A DNA stretch of 64,000 nucleotides from Hortaea werneckii (taxonomy: Eukaryota > Ascomycota > Dothideomycetes > Mycosphaerellales > Teratosphaeriaceae): positions 186,001 to 250,000 of the forward strand of contig JBAOKB010000154.1 of assembly GCA_037044905.1 (NCBI GenBank), given 5' to 3'. The translations under genes and the position numbers were made by a program. The notes beneath the pieces were generated by a model. That model saw only the letters and a list, made by a program, of their open reading frames with translations. It made no database searches and was not told where the DNA came from. Positions 10,370-21,335 of this stretch are shown in pieces (the stretch's first letter is position 1; every line of letters starts with the position of its first letter).

Positions 10370-10520
10370 TGGATAGGGAAATAACCTGAGCCGAAACCCA
10401 TGGTGGATAGGAGATAACCTGAGCCGAAACCCATGGTGGATAAGGAAAGAACCTGAGCCGAAACCCATGGGGGATAAGGAAAGAACCTGAGCCGAAACCC
10501 ATGGTGGTTGGGGGAAACCG
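10370..10520. repeat. Minisatellite, ~33 bp unit, four to five copies
   Basis: Repeats of AACCTGAGCCGAAACCCATG followed by GTGGATAAGGAAAG. They are flanked at about 10339 and 10523 by ACCGGACCCGAAAGCCCGGTG. The shared pattern, ACC(G)GAGxC then AAA or AAACCC then ATGGT, links this block to the 39-bp unit. Confidence 0.7.
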
Positions 10521-10823
10521 GACCCGAAAGCCCGGTGAGTTCTTGGGAAACCAGGGCGTGAACCTATGGTGACTTGCATCAGAAGCTGTAGTTCAGAGAC
10601 CACAGAGGATTTCTTCTGAGACCAGAGGCCGAGACCTATGGTAATGGAGTGGGGAACCGGGCCCGAAAGCCAAGGTGTGTTTGGGGGAAGACCAGGGCGT
10701 GAACCCATGGTGACTTGCGTCAGAAGCTGTAGTTCAGAGACCACAGAGGATTTCTTCTGAGCTCAGGAGCGCAAAACCTGTGGAATATTGAGTCAGTGCC
10801 TGGGGTTGGAAGACTACAGTCAA

Positions 10824-10886
10824 CATGCTGTGGGGGCAAGGTCCTTGTCATATCACAGATGTTGCAAACTTTACCCTCACAGCATG
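10824..10886. repeat. Inverted repeat, 12 of 13 bp arms
   Basis: CATGCTGTGGGGG at 10824-10836 pairs with CCCTCACAGCATG at 10874-10886 (one mismatch), with a loop of 37 bases. It borders the right end of the minisatellite region, and its arms contain the ACAGCATG word present in the 8741-9180 units. No T-rich tail, so not an obvious terminator. Confidence 0.55.
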
Positions 10887-10976
10887 ATATCCTCCATCTC
10901 TTTCCGGTTCCTTCTATGTCAGCGGCAGACTGAATAGAAAACGGAGCACTGTTAGTCGGCTGTCTCTTGGCGCCAT

Positions 10977-11220
10977 CTATGCGGGTTGCCGCCGTATTGG
11001 AGGTCGTGCCGATGGAGCTTCCGGCCTTTGAGCAGGGTAGGCGGTGGTTTTTGCTTCTTTCTCGCCATTGATATCCGGATATGTCGCTTTGGCGGAGACT
11101 CCAGAACCGTCAGAAAAGTCGTGCCAGACAGTGGTGGCGTGGGCGCTCCAGGAATCTCGTGGAGGTGCCGGAATGTGTGGTACGCCTGGCCGGCAGTGTT
11201 TGGTGCATTGATGCTCGATT
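10977..11220 (-). pseudogene. Relic of CCCH zinc-finger gene (finger deleted)
   Basis: On the minus strand, bases 11174 to 10977 form 65 codons plus TAG that align closely with the C-terminus of the 6269-7180 gene: IPAPPRDSWSAHAT versus IPAPPRDSRGAHAT, then FSDGS, ATYPDINGEKE, YPAQRPEAPSARPP. Upstream, the promoter-like motif (11388-11409) and a region resembling the other family promoters are present, and an ATG at 11218-11220 sits where the start is expected. The zinc-finger part between them is gone, and that ATG is not in frame with the conserved tail. This is best read as an internal-deletion relic. The intact 65-codon frame is notable for a dead gene; a short expressed product cannot be excluded. 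Confidence 0.75.
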
Positions 11221-11387
11221 GAAGAATGATTGGGTCGCGATAGATGTTGGTATCTGTATGTGTGTGGAGGGGGTGATGGTTTGGAGATGTGTCGAGTGAA
11301 GGTGTGGAGCGAGCGAAAGAAGGTGGATAGGCAGCAGCATGCAGCTGGTCGCTCCTACTCCATGTAGAAGGCGGGAGCGCTTGGCTA

Positions 11388-11409
11388 GTGGCGGGAGCTA
11401 GCGGCCGGT
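11388..11409 (-). promoter_or_regulatory. Shared promoter-like motif, copy B
   Basis: Reverse complement is identical over 22 bases to 6091-6112, and flanking words also match (CACTCTC before it, AGCGCTCCCG after it). It lies between the head-to-head relics of the zinc-finger gene (minus) and of the 2152-3012 gene (plus). Confidence 0.5.
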
Positions 11410-11506
11410 GAGAGTGGGCGATCATGGAGATGGCACGAACACGACCGTGTGCGATGTAATTGGGTTCACAGTTTACAGATCTAGAGCTGTCCAGCATCAC
11501 CTTCTT

Positions 11507-11580
11507 CAGTCAGAGGGCTATGACAGAGCATTTCAGGGATTCGATTGCTCAAAGATTCCTGCGACACCAGCCGCATCGTC
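11507..11580 (+). pseudogene. Relic of the 5' end of the 2152-3012 gene
   Basis: The frame from 11507 reads QSEGYDRAFQGFDCSKIPAT, matching MSEGHFSNRAFEGLDRSKIP of the intact gene with a two-residue gap. The ATG has become CAG, so the start is lost. Similarity fades after about 11580. It sits divergently from the zinc-finger relic with one promoter motif between them. Confidence 0.75.
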
Positions 11581-12398
11581 CAGCCAAGGAGTCAGCCGGG
11601 ATCGAAATGAGGGATGGGATGGGGCGTCAGGCTATTTCACAAGCATGATTCGAAGCGGGAGTATCGCGCCCAGATGATCAGACTCCGAGTCACGGTCGGA
11701 TGCTTGTGCCCAGATAGAGACCTCCGAAAGGAGGAGGGGAGGCGTCATTTTTTAACGACAAACTTTACTCCCATCTCTGTTCTCTTCTGTGTACTTTCAT
11801 AGAGCCCTCTCAAGGAACATAAGAGTTATGAAATCAAGGGAGATTGATTGCTTCCTGTACCCCTTTGCGTTCTCGGCATTAGCTCTTCGAGACCTTGCAA
11901 GGAATAGGGGGTGTGAGAAGGCTTTCATTCATTTGTTTTTCTCATATTTCCAATTGATTATCATGTGTTTTCGCCGATGATACTTGTTCTCCAATGTATT
12001 CTAGATCACCCATGGTCTTGTAGTTAGCCCTGGAAGAATCAGGGAGGCGGTATTGTGGTAGGGTTGGGTCAGGGCATCGTCAGCTGCCATACCTCCTATC
12101 GCTCGGCTGGGAAAGGGGAGCTGGCTTAGTAATCATTAAGTAAGCGGGCAGCCTCGAGGCATTGTACCTAGCAGACCATGTACGTTGCTGCACACATTCA
12201 GTCCGTTGGATAGCCAGCTTGGAATAACTGGATTGAGACGTTCCATAATGATTTATAGAAGGTAAATTGAACTGTGACTGAAAGGGACAATCCCGTTGTA
12301 ATCTTGAAGCGTGACCTCGTTTCTCGCGATGTAAGAATAATGTATATAAAACCGTCCATCATTGCAAATGCAGTCGGACAAAAGATAAACCACATCTT
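11581..12398. other. Gene-less region
   Basis: No coding sequence recognised. AT content rises towards 12300, as expected for the 3' flank of the transporter gene that ends at 12399. Confidence 0.5.
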
Positions 12399-14554
12399 TT
12401 ATGATGTAGACACTGTCCTCGATGCTGTGTCTTTCTCCTCATCGCCTGGCTTAGCCAGGAATGAATCATGGGCGTCCAGCTTGTTCATCTCCTCTTCCTG
12501 AGCGTCGTAGTGGTGGAATGTCAACCAGAAGATCGATGCAACGATCACCGACGCAACAGCGATGCCTGTGTACATCCAAAGAATGTCTGGGTCGCCGGTG
12601 GCGGGGACCAGGGCCTCGTTAAGGGCGGATCCGATGGCGGAGGTGAAAAGGTACAGGGACTGGATAAAGGACTTCATGCTCGTGGGCGCCTTGGTGTAGG
12701 CGTATTCGAGACCCGTGACGGAAATAAAGATCTCAGCCAAGCCAATAAAGACGTAGGCTGGAGTCTGGACGGCGATGTGGACGTTATTGGGAAGTGCTGT
12801 GCCATCGGCTGCGGTGCCGGCTGGGCAGTCCAGAGGGTTCTTGTAGCAGGGCCCGGCACTGTAGATAAGGTGCTGCACGATAGCAGCGTACGCTAGACTG
12901 AGCCCAGCAAGGCAGAAACCGATCGTGATACGAGCGATGGGCTTGAGCTCGATTCTGGCTTTCCGAAGAGCCGGATACACAATCTTGTCGAGAATTGGGA
13001 TGAAGACAATGATGCTGATGGGGTCAAAGTTCTGCATAAGGTCATTAGGCATCCCGTACCCTTTTAATTGTGCCGCTTGGCTGACGAAGTTGCTGCTGAA
13101 TTGACCGTAGCAGACCCAGAAAATCGGATAGAAGCAGAAGACCTTGCAAGCCATCAATGCCCGCTTCAGCTCATCAATGAAGTGATCATTCCAAGGCACG
13201 ATCTTGCTTTTGCCATTCGCAGAGCGCCATGATGGCTTCGGAGCGTCCGTATTGAAGTTGGCAATCATAAGTCCCAGAGCCTTGAACGAGTCTGTGATGA
13301 CGGATCCCTGAGGTGGCCGGACGACGTAGCGATTCTTGCAGAAGATGAGGACGCCGACCGCAACACAGAACATCAGCCAGCACATTAGGAAAGCCGTCCA
13401 GAAACCGCAATATTTCTCCATGAAAGGCGTAGCGAGCAGAGAAAGGCAGCCGATGTTAATGCAAGCGTAAAACATCATGTAAATCCTCTGGAACGTAATT
13501 GCCGGGTCAATGATGACACGCTCTCCTGTCTCTTCCATAGTCTTGATGGCCATTACCCGTCTTTCATACTGATCGCAGATTAGAGGACTTATATTCGATT
13601 TAATGCCGCCAGTACCGAAGCCAATGATGATAATAGCTGCAATGTAGCCTCCGAGGGATGAGCCGTCTTGAATAGCCATGGGGAGGGCGGTTGTCCAGAG
13701 GATAATCAAGCCTACCCAGTAGATTCCGGCGAAGAGGAGAATGGCCTTGTAACGGCCAATATATTGGTCGGCCACGATTGCGCCTAGAATAGGCGTTATA
13801 TAACAGAAAAATTGGAAGAAGACCTTGCCGCTGCTGTCAGCAAAACGATTTTCCATGGTTTTTGTCTATGGTGAACTTTTTTTCTTTCCCATAGTCATGG
13901 TGTTTGTCTATGGTGAACTTGTTCCCTTTCCCATAGTGAACTTACATTGAGTCCTGTTGCTCCAGCATGACCGAGACCGAGCCCAGGCGTTCCATCGGTG
14001 CCATCAGGTTTGTTGTTGATATAATTTTGGACTGTACATAGGTAAAAGGGGTCAGTGAGGTTGCCCGGCTGAATATCGGATGATGTGGATAATCCGGACG
14101 AGACAAAGCCGAAGTGCGCCGTCCTGATACCTCTGCGCACTCTGGATCTGTCACGACCGGAGTACATGGTAGGTATGCTTACAAAGACCTTGACAACCGT
14201 AGTCTTGAGGGTTAAAATCGTCAGCAAAGTTCATGCAATGATCAATGGCTAATAAGTCTGCTTGAACGTACAGGTGAACCGCTCGCAGAGCTCGACAAGA
14301 GCGACCAGGTATGCTTTCTTCGGGAACTTGTCTCCAATACGTCGGAGCGTCTTCTTCTCGTACTCATTGGGTTCTTCGCCCTCCTCAGTTTCACCGACTT
14401 GGATGTCCACGTCTTGCAAGTCGCCTTTCTCTGCAACTGGTAGTGATCCGCCTGTCATGTCAAAGGACCGCTTGTGACCGTCGTTGGCCGGAGCCGCCTC
14501 ATCGTGCATACGAGCGTGGAGCTCAGCTGCGTCGCCCTCGTGGATTTGCGCCAT
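12399..14554 (-). CDS. PTR2-family proton-coupled di/tripeptide transporter
   Basis: Model: exons 14272-14554, 14183-14203, 13946-14031 and 12399-13823, 604 aa, the usual POT length. Exon 2 is a 21-base microexon that supplies YGCQGL of the family motif: exon 1 ends ..ELCERFT and splicing gives ELCERFTYYGCQGLFQNY. Other signatures are FFQFFCYITPILGAIVADQY and FYPIFWVCYGQFSS. Family knowledge: 12-helix plasma-membrane symporters importing di- and tripeptides, often induced by amino acids and nitrogen limitation. The cytosolic N-terminus is acidic (EEGEEPNEYEKK). Introns: 14204-14271, 14032-14182 and 13824-13945; the last holds an internal tandem duplication. No frame breaks. Confidence 0.93.
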
Positions 14555-15952
14555 GATGTGGATTCTGGAGCAAGCACGCGTTCACAGCGTGTCAAGCTGC
14601 TGGAGACGGCGTTGAGTGTACGAAAGTGAGAGTCTCAAAAGGGAGAGGCTGGGAGACAGATAGAGTACAGGTGCGACATGCAATCAGAACAGAGAGAAAC
14701 GTGGTTCTATAAGGACCTACAGTCGCCAACCCAGAGGCCGATAGCGCAGCGATACCCTCGGCAGCTCGTCATGGCACTGTCGACTCACACAATCTCCTAC
14801 CAAATTGGGTGCAAAGCCCGTTACATCGAGACTTTGACTGGCGCATAGCGCAAAGGAAGGGCTCTTATCTTTCGCCTTACCAACTCAGGGAAAGCCATGT
14901 GCGAAAGACCCAGGGGAGGAACAGGTGGAACCTGGAGAGGTCTCCAGTCTATGCGCCAGTACGAGACCAGTGGCGGATAAACGTGAAGTTGGCGAATCGT
15001 TGCCATTTTGCGCTGTTGCAATTAGCAAATTGCAGCAGGGCAACCCGGTTCGGCGTTGCACTGGCTCTGAGTCGGAGTTCATGGCGTTACATGACAGCGC
15101 TCCGGATGCCGAGAGCCAAGACCTTTTAATCAGGCTTTGCTCGCGGCTCTGTCCGCCCTGTGAATCTTGTCTTTTGCTTGTCGGGCAGGTAGCTTGGCAT
15201 CCCGGGAGAGCAAGACGTATCGTCGAATACCAAAGGTTTGTCTGTGGCTTTATTTTGCTGCCGCTGACCATCGAGAACCCTTTCACAAGAGTTGCGACGT
15301 CGTAGATGTCATTGCTCGTATTTTTCCGGTAGTAGAGCAAGTCCCTCGACCGGGTGTTACGGATCCACACTTCCACCGGTGCTTCGGTGGGAATCAATGG
15401 AATTCGTCCGAGAAATTCCAGCTGGTGGCGAGCCCCGGATCCGAGAGTAGAGGGTTTTAGCCATTCTCGAGCCCAGGGTCCGGTGCTTAGTGATGGATGG
15501 GGCGATACGGTATCGCGTGCTTCGCACGGTCTGAAGCAAAGGCGAGCGGAACCTCACCTTTGACCTCGCCAGAAAATCAGAGGTCGAACGAAGAGCTTCT
15601 GCGCTGCGGTAACGGGCGCTGGCTATATATCTACGCCAACCTGCGAGGCTGCGCGGAGCTCCGGTGACGGTCCAATGCCTTGCAACCAACCGACCCGTTT
15701 GGCACTTGGCAGCGACAAGCGCCTTCCCAGCTGGGGACGGCCAAGCAAAATGCACTGGCCTGACAAGAGATAAGGACTAAATACAATCACGCGAACACCG
15801 ACATCGGATGGGCTTCTGTCAATTGCAAACATATAGGGAACCTAGACTGGAGACACTAGTATTTACCGCGGCGCGGGAAATTGGAACTGCCGACGAATTC
15901 ACAAACTACGCGATACATTGCGCGAGCGCGTCGAAAATGCGCGTTTTTATCC
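14555..15952. other. Gene-less intergenic region
   Basis: This 1.4 kb lies between the transporter start and the PEX1 stop. Several overlapping open frames (for example 14885-15397 minus, 15167-15460 plus) have no domain, no splice logic and arginine/serine-heavy composition typical of shadows. The left part should hold the transporter promoter; no named element is recognised. Confidence 0.5.
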
Positions 15953-18900
15953 CTACATCAGACTGGTCCTCCCACCAATCTCCGTCCCGCCCTGCCCGTC
16001 ACTCATCTCGCCATTCCTTCCCTCAGTAAACTCTCTATATATACCCTCCAGCCTTCTCCTTTCGTGTGGCGCGATGGACGAGCGCGTCTGCTGAAGGCTC
16101 TTTTCCAAATGCCGCCAACAGATAAGAGGTTCGGCGTGATCTGACTTGCCTTCGTCCTTGCCGACGCCATTTGGCTGACCTGCAGATGAACTGGGACGTG
16201 AAGCGAAACCATGCTGCTGACTGCCGCGCCGTTCCATCTTCGCTTTCTTGCGTGCGACATGGAGGGCTGAGAGCTTCGTAGCGATTTGAGCTCGCTCGGC
16301 AGCAAGCGCTGCAGCTGAAGGTGCAGTGCTGTCCGGCTGCTCTTCTTTGGAGTCGCCGTGCCTGAAGTAAGTGAAGTCTTGTGCTTTGCTCCCCTTGGAA
16401 GCACTGCCCGCCTTCCTATTCCCGAAATCCTTCGCTGCCACCTCCGCCGCGTCCCCGAGAACATCGTGGATTGCTTCCAGATGAGCATTATACATTACCG
16501 CCTGCATGTCTGCACCCGAGTACCCCTCAGTCCTCTGTGCGACCTCCAGCAAGCTCTGCGACCCCTCAGCCGCCCAAACATTCTCATCGACTTTGAGCTT
16601 CTTGCCAACAGCTTGCAGGATGTCAATCCTCTCCTCCAGATCCGGCATCCCACAAATCAGACTCTTGTCTAATCGCCCTGGTCTCAGCAACGCGGGGTCA
16701 ATGAGATCTGGTCTGCTCGTAGCCGTGAGAACATACACCCCACTCAAGCCCTCTGCACCATCCATCATCGTGAGTAGCATATTCACCACTCTGTCCGTCA
16801 CTCCCGTACTGTCATGTCCTCTCTTGGGCGCAATCGAGTCAAATTCGTCGAAGAAGAGTACGCAAGGTTTCGCAGCCTCGGCGCGCTCGAACAGATCTCG
16901 AACAGACTTCTCAGATGCACCGATGTACTTGTTCAAGATCTCTGGACCCTTGACAGAGATGAAGTTGAGGCCGCATTCGCCAGCTACGGCAGACGCGAGA
17001 AGTGTCTTGCCACAACCGGGAAATCCGTACAATAGCAGTCCAGACCGTAGGCGAAGCGGGCACTTGGCGAAGAGGGGAGCGTAAGTTGTAGGGTATTGCA
17101 GCGTCTCCAGTAGCGTCTGTCTCGTTTCGCGTAGACCGCCAATAGAGGCAAATGTCGTGGTCGAAGAATGCAGAGTGACACCTCGTAATGAGGCAGGCGT
17201 AAAGCCCTTCAGGGCCGAAGTAAAGTCTTCGCCAGTGAGCACGATCTCGTCCGACATGGCTGAAGTGTCGGCGACGGCTCGAATGAGTGCTTCACTTCTG
17301 GCTCTTGAGACCAGCAACGTCAGGTCGCCTGGCATATACCCGTCGGTCTGTCCAGCAATGTCCAGCAAGTCCAATTCAGGATCGACGGAGATACCTTCCC
17401 CTGCCTCCTTTGTTCCATACGCAGAACCCGGTCGACTACCTTCTTCACTCCCCATCCAAGCGTTCGAGCCCTCGCCATCAACCATGGGCTTGTCGTACCC
17501 ATTCCGATCTGACTGACGAGACCCCACAAGCATTTCAAGCACCTTTCTCCTCCCTTCCTTTCCTGGCGCCTTCACAGCCAAAATATCTCTCACTACGTGG
17601 CCTCCTACTACCACATTATGAACGCCCTCCTTGGCCTGCGCGGTTGCCAGCATCACTACTCCGCTCTCTCGTCCACAGTACTGTCGTGAAATAGCCACAA
17701 GCAATTCCGCAACCTGCTTCGAGCGACCGTTTGCATCCATCTGCAGCTCCTGCTCAACCGGACATAACCGATCGAGGTCGTCTAAGATGACAAGACTGCG
17801 GCCGGAGAGACGCGCGTCCCAAGCTGCCGACGCAAATGTGCGATGGAGCAAGTCTTTTATCGTCTTGACTCTGGTCTCCTCTGAGACAAGAGTACGGCAA
17901 GGGAAATACGTGACGTTGAAGAGATCGTCGGCGCGCAGCTGATGCGCAACGAGCTGTGCTAGAGACGTTTTTCCGCTGCCAAGACCACCTGTCAGAAGGA
18001 CGGACGAGGAGTGCAGAAGACTTGAACGGGTCTGTTCGATCAGAGAGTCGATGGCAACCATCTTCGGCGCTTGCTTTGGCAGAGGCTCACCAGGAGGCGC
18101 AGGAAGCTTTGGAGGTGCTGTCTCAGCCTGCACTGTTATCTCGAGGGGCTGCTTGCGATCACCGCCTAGCAACCACTGTAAGCGTTTCTTCTCAGGATCA
18201 CCTCCCGGCGGGGTGGGTTCGAAGTCCAGCACACCTCCTGGCCATCCGCTGTCTTGGGGAGGGAGCAGCATTCCGTTCGTAATAGGGCCCTCGAAGATAG
18301 ACTTGCCAAACATCTGCCTTAGACGCTGAGAGGCTTCTTCTTTCTCGGCCTTGCTCTCGCCACCAAACTTGAACCCCTTGGCAGCCTTGCTCGCAGCGCC
18401 GGTGGGTGTGAATGGTGTAATTCGAAGCCGTTTGACAATGGCGTCTTTACTTGCGGCCTGACTCGGTTCTTTCAGTGCTGACGCCGTACGCGGTAGTGGC
18501 GTGGGCGCAGGATCGATGCGGACAATGCCTCCGACCATGCCATCCGAACCAAGTGAGGCGCACAGGAGACTGGAAAGCGCAACATGACGTGTATCAGGTG
18601 CGTCTTCCCAGGGACACAGCTTAGCGACTACTTTGCTTGCCGGCATAGACTCCTGGCTCGCCTGCTGAGTTTGCGGGTCGATAGGTTCCTGGAGCCCTGC
18701 AGGTTTGATCACCGATACGGTCACCCAAGTTACACCGCGTAGTGTCTTGCTGAGGAGATGATCGCGGTCTAGCCAGACCTTTAGACCCTCGTCCTGAAAG
18801 TCTTCACCTCCGTCTGTCATCCATTCATTGTCAAGCGCCCGCGTAATGCCTCGAAGAAACAGAGGCGGTCTTTCGTCCTGTGCAGATCGATGTCTTGCGC

Positions 18901-19744
18901 TTCTGGCGCTGCGTCCGCCTTCGCTACGTCGGGACGTCGACGCAACACTACGGCTCTCTCTACCCGAGCTCTGCCGTTCCCTCTGCCTTGTCTTGGGTGC
19001 AACAATAACTTCTGCATCCGGACTGATCTTTGCGAAACCCTGATCCTTTGCTACTGCAGGCGTCAGAGCTGTCACGATCACATTCGCGGTACTCGTTGGA
19101 GTCAGATGGAGTGTGATCGGATGCACACTGCCTGCCGCAGGATTAGGCAGAGCTCGCACCTGGGAAAGGAAGTTCATCTCCAGAAAGTGGGCATGGAGCT
19201 CGATGATCTCCCAGTCCGTGGCAGTCAAGGGCTCGATGTTGACCGTGTGAGATTGGGGTGGGTCAAGATGTAAGTGTACACTGACCTACTGCACCGCATT
19301 AGCTCCCCATATCGCAAAGCCCAACTTCGTCTTGGGTTCTGTGTCGCATCTCACCTTCATGCCTTCACTTAGGCCCACCATACGCGCAAACGTCCCATCA
19401 ATCTCGACAGTTGGTACTTCTTGCTCTTGTCCTCCGCGACCGCTTCGGCCTCCAGCGATTCCATCTCGTCCTACTACTGGCGCAAGCCGGGTCTGGGATT
19501 GCATGCCTGTCCAACCGAGAAAGACGCTCTTCTGCATTCCTTGTGCCTTCTGCTTTGGGTCCGCGTCCTGGGGCGCGGGCCCTCGAAATCCCAGCTCGAC
19601 CACGACATTCTGGGCGACTGTATTGGAGTTGAGGAGGAGCTGGACTAGAGACGAGGGGAGATTGAGCAGACAGCTCTTGAGATTTGGGAGGAGGGCGACT
19701 TCGGCCTGGGCGCCAGTCGACGGGGATTTGCGTTGTGAGGCCAT
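15953..19744 (-). CDS. PEX1: Peroxisomal AAA ATPase Pex1
   Basis: Exons 19355-19744 and 15953-19285 (1240 aa). Intron 19286-19354 (GTGAGA..GCAGTAG) gives the join ..LSEGMK/VSVHLHLDPP, followed by HTVNIEPLTATDWEIIELHA, a hallmark of the Pex1 N-terminal double-psi barrel. Two AAA domains follow: D1 Walker A GGLGSGKTSL near residue 563 with Walker B LVILDDLD, and D2 Walker A GFPGCGKTLL near 883 with Walker B VLFFDEFDS near 941 and the second-region-of-homology GRLDKSL. Role known for the family: with Pex6 it forms the hexameric motor that extracts ubiquitinated Pex5 from the peroxisomal membrane for recycling. A Ser/Arg-rich insert (about residues 230-270) is not in the core fold. The frame is intact throughout. 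Confidence 0.95.
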
Positions 19745-20012
19745 ATTGACAAGCGAAAAGACTGCTGCTATTGCAACATAATCATACGCGTCTATCTACT
19801 CGGAGAAGAATGCCTGAAGCTCCAGGTACCATGGGCTTCGGCGTTCGAAGCTCTAAGCCGAGGTTCGGCGGAATGTCCCCGGCTATCAGGACTGCGAAAG
19901 CATTCACTTCACATGACTCCCACCTGCCTTAATGGTACAGATCACCTGACCATCTTGAAAATTTCCTTTGATTGACGATACCGAAGCTTCTGATAATCTC
20001 TGAAAATCGGAG

Positions 20013-21068
20013 ATGGCGGCTGCCAAAGACATGGATCTGTCAGGCTTGCCGGAAACAGCACCGCCTAAGCTTACCAAGCCATTACGATTTGCCGATGTTG
20101 GACTGCATGCACCTTGAACCAATCTCTCAGGCACCCCGGCTGACGCCTTTTAGATTGCTGTGACAGCCACCGCCAAAGAGTTCGCTGGTATCTACCGAGG
20201 GAAGCAGTATCATGAACCAGATTTTGCCGCCACCCTTCCGAGAGCGGCTTCGGCTGGCGTTGAGAAGGTGATGCTCACGGGGATGTCTCTGGACGACGTG
20301 GAATTCAACACGAAGCTCGTAGAACAGCATCCGACTCAGTGCAGCCTTACCATCGGTATCCACCCGTATCATGCTGCTATACCGGAATCCGACTTACCGG
20401 CAGAGATGGATCGGCTAGAGCAGTGCGTGGATAAGGCTCTTGGGACCACGCCCTGTCCGATTTCAGCCTTCGGAGAGTTGGGTCTAGACTATGACAGGAC
20501 CAATCACGCCAGTAAAGAGGATCAAGCACGAGTCTTTAAGGCGCAGATGGACTTAATCGCTACAAAACAGTGGGATCTACCTTTATTCCTGCACTGTCGG
20601 GCCGCTTGCGACGACTTCATCGAGATGATCTCTCCTTATCTACCTCGACTAAAATGCAAAGGCGTAGTGCACAGCTTCGTTGGGTCCACCGCCGAGATGC
20701 ACAAGCTCCTCGATCTCGGCCTAGACATCAGCGTGAACGCTTTCAGCTTTGCGGACCGCGAGAGTGTAGACATGGTGGCCGCTGTGCCTCTAGACCGGCT
20801 GCATCTGGAAACGGATAGCCCATGGGGCGAAATCAAATCCACATCTCCGCTGGCGACACGGTATTGCATCAAAGCCCCAGGCCTTCCCTCGTCGAAGAAG
20901 CGGGATAAGTGGGATCCGGCATGCATGGTGAAGGAACGGAACGAGAGTTGTGCTATCCTAATGGTCGCATTCATCGTTGCAGGCCTGCAGGGAGTGTCCG
21001 TTGACGAGGTCGCTTCTGCTGCGTGGGAGAATTCCAATGCGATGTTTACTTTCACCGGTGTGAACTAG
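20013..21068 (+). CDS. TatD-family metal-dependent hydrolase
   Basis: Exons 20013-20096 and 20154-21068 (332 aa). Start ATG at 20013, with an in-frame TGA four codons upstream. The intron has an unusual GTTGGA donor but a good GCTGAC branch and TTTTAG acceptor; it gives RFADIAVTATAKEFAGIYRGKQ. Motifs: FGELGLDYDR (metal Glu), LFLHCRAA, VVHSF and LETDSPW (metal Asp). As in eukaryotic TATDN1 proteins, the bacterial HxH at the N-terminus is absent. Family role: 3'-5' exonuclease/deoxyribonuclease linked to DNA repair and apoptosis-like DNA breakdown; the substrate here is inferred only. It is convergent with the small gene at 21336-21638. Confidence 0.9.
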
Positions 21069-21335
21069 AGCAAGCATATCACGAAAGGAAGAGGAACAAC
21101 ATATTCGGAAGCTCGTGTCTCATTATCGTCGTCTTATCTTACAATTACAACCTCTTCATCACCCGCATTGCTTCCCTGCATTCGGCCTTCAGAATATCTT
21201 ACACTTCAATGCCCCAGATGGTAAAATCGGTCAAGCGGTGGCGGTCTCCGGCGGGTGGTTGACGGCTTGGTGGGCGAGAGGAGTATAGGGCTTCTCATGG
21301 AAATGTCCGCGAAGCGATGGTGTTGATGATGACAT

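Larger units (their letters stand above)
9513..10761. repeat. Five interspersed copies of a 49-bp hairpin-forming element
   Basis: Copies at about 9513-9561, 10033-10080, 10095-10137, 10571-10620 and 10711-10761. Each reads CTTGCATCAGAAGCTGTAGT, then TCAGAGACCACAGAGG, then ATTTCTTCTGAG. The ends TCAGAAG and CTTCTGA are a perfect 7-bp inverted repeat around a loop of about 26 bases. The element sits at junctions between different minisatellite blocks. Confidence 0.75.

Noticed and set aside
8741..10540. CRISPR-like array
   Set aside because: Units are directly tandem without unique spacers, and the host is clearly eukaryotic.
14809..15755. Open frames on both strands between PTR2 and PEX1
   Set aside because: Overlapping shadows with no motif; none continues through splice sites.
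18181..18200. GGTTCGAAGTCC as a tRNA B box
   Set aside because: Lies inside PEX1 coding sequence, with no matching A box or acceptor stem.
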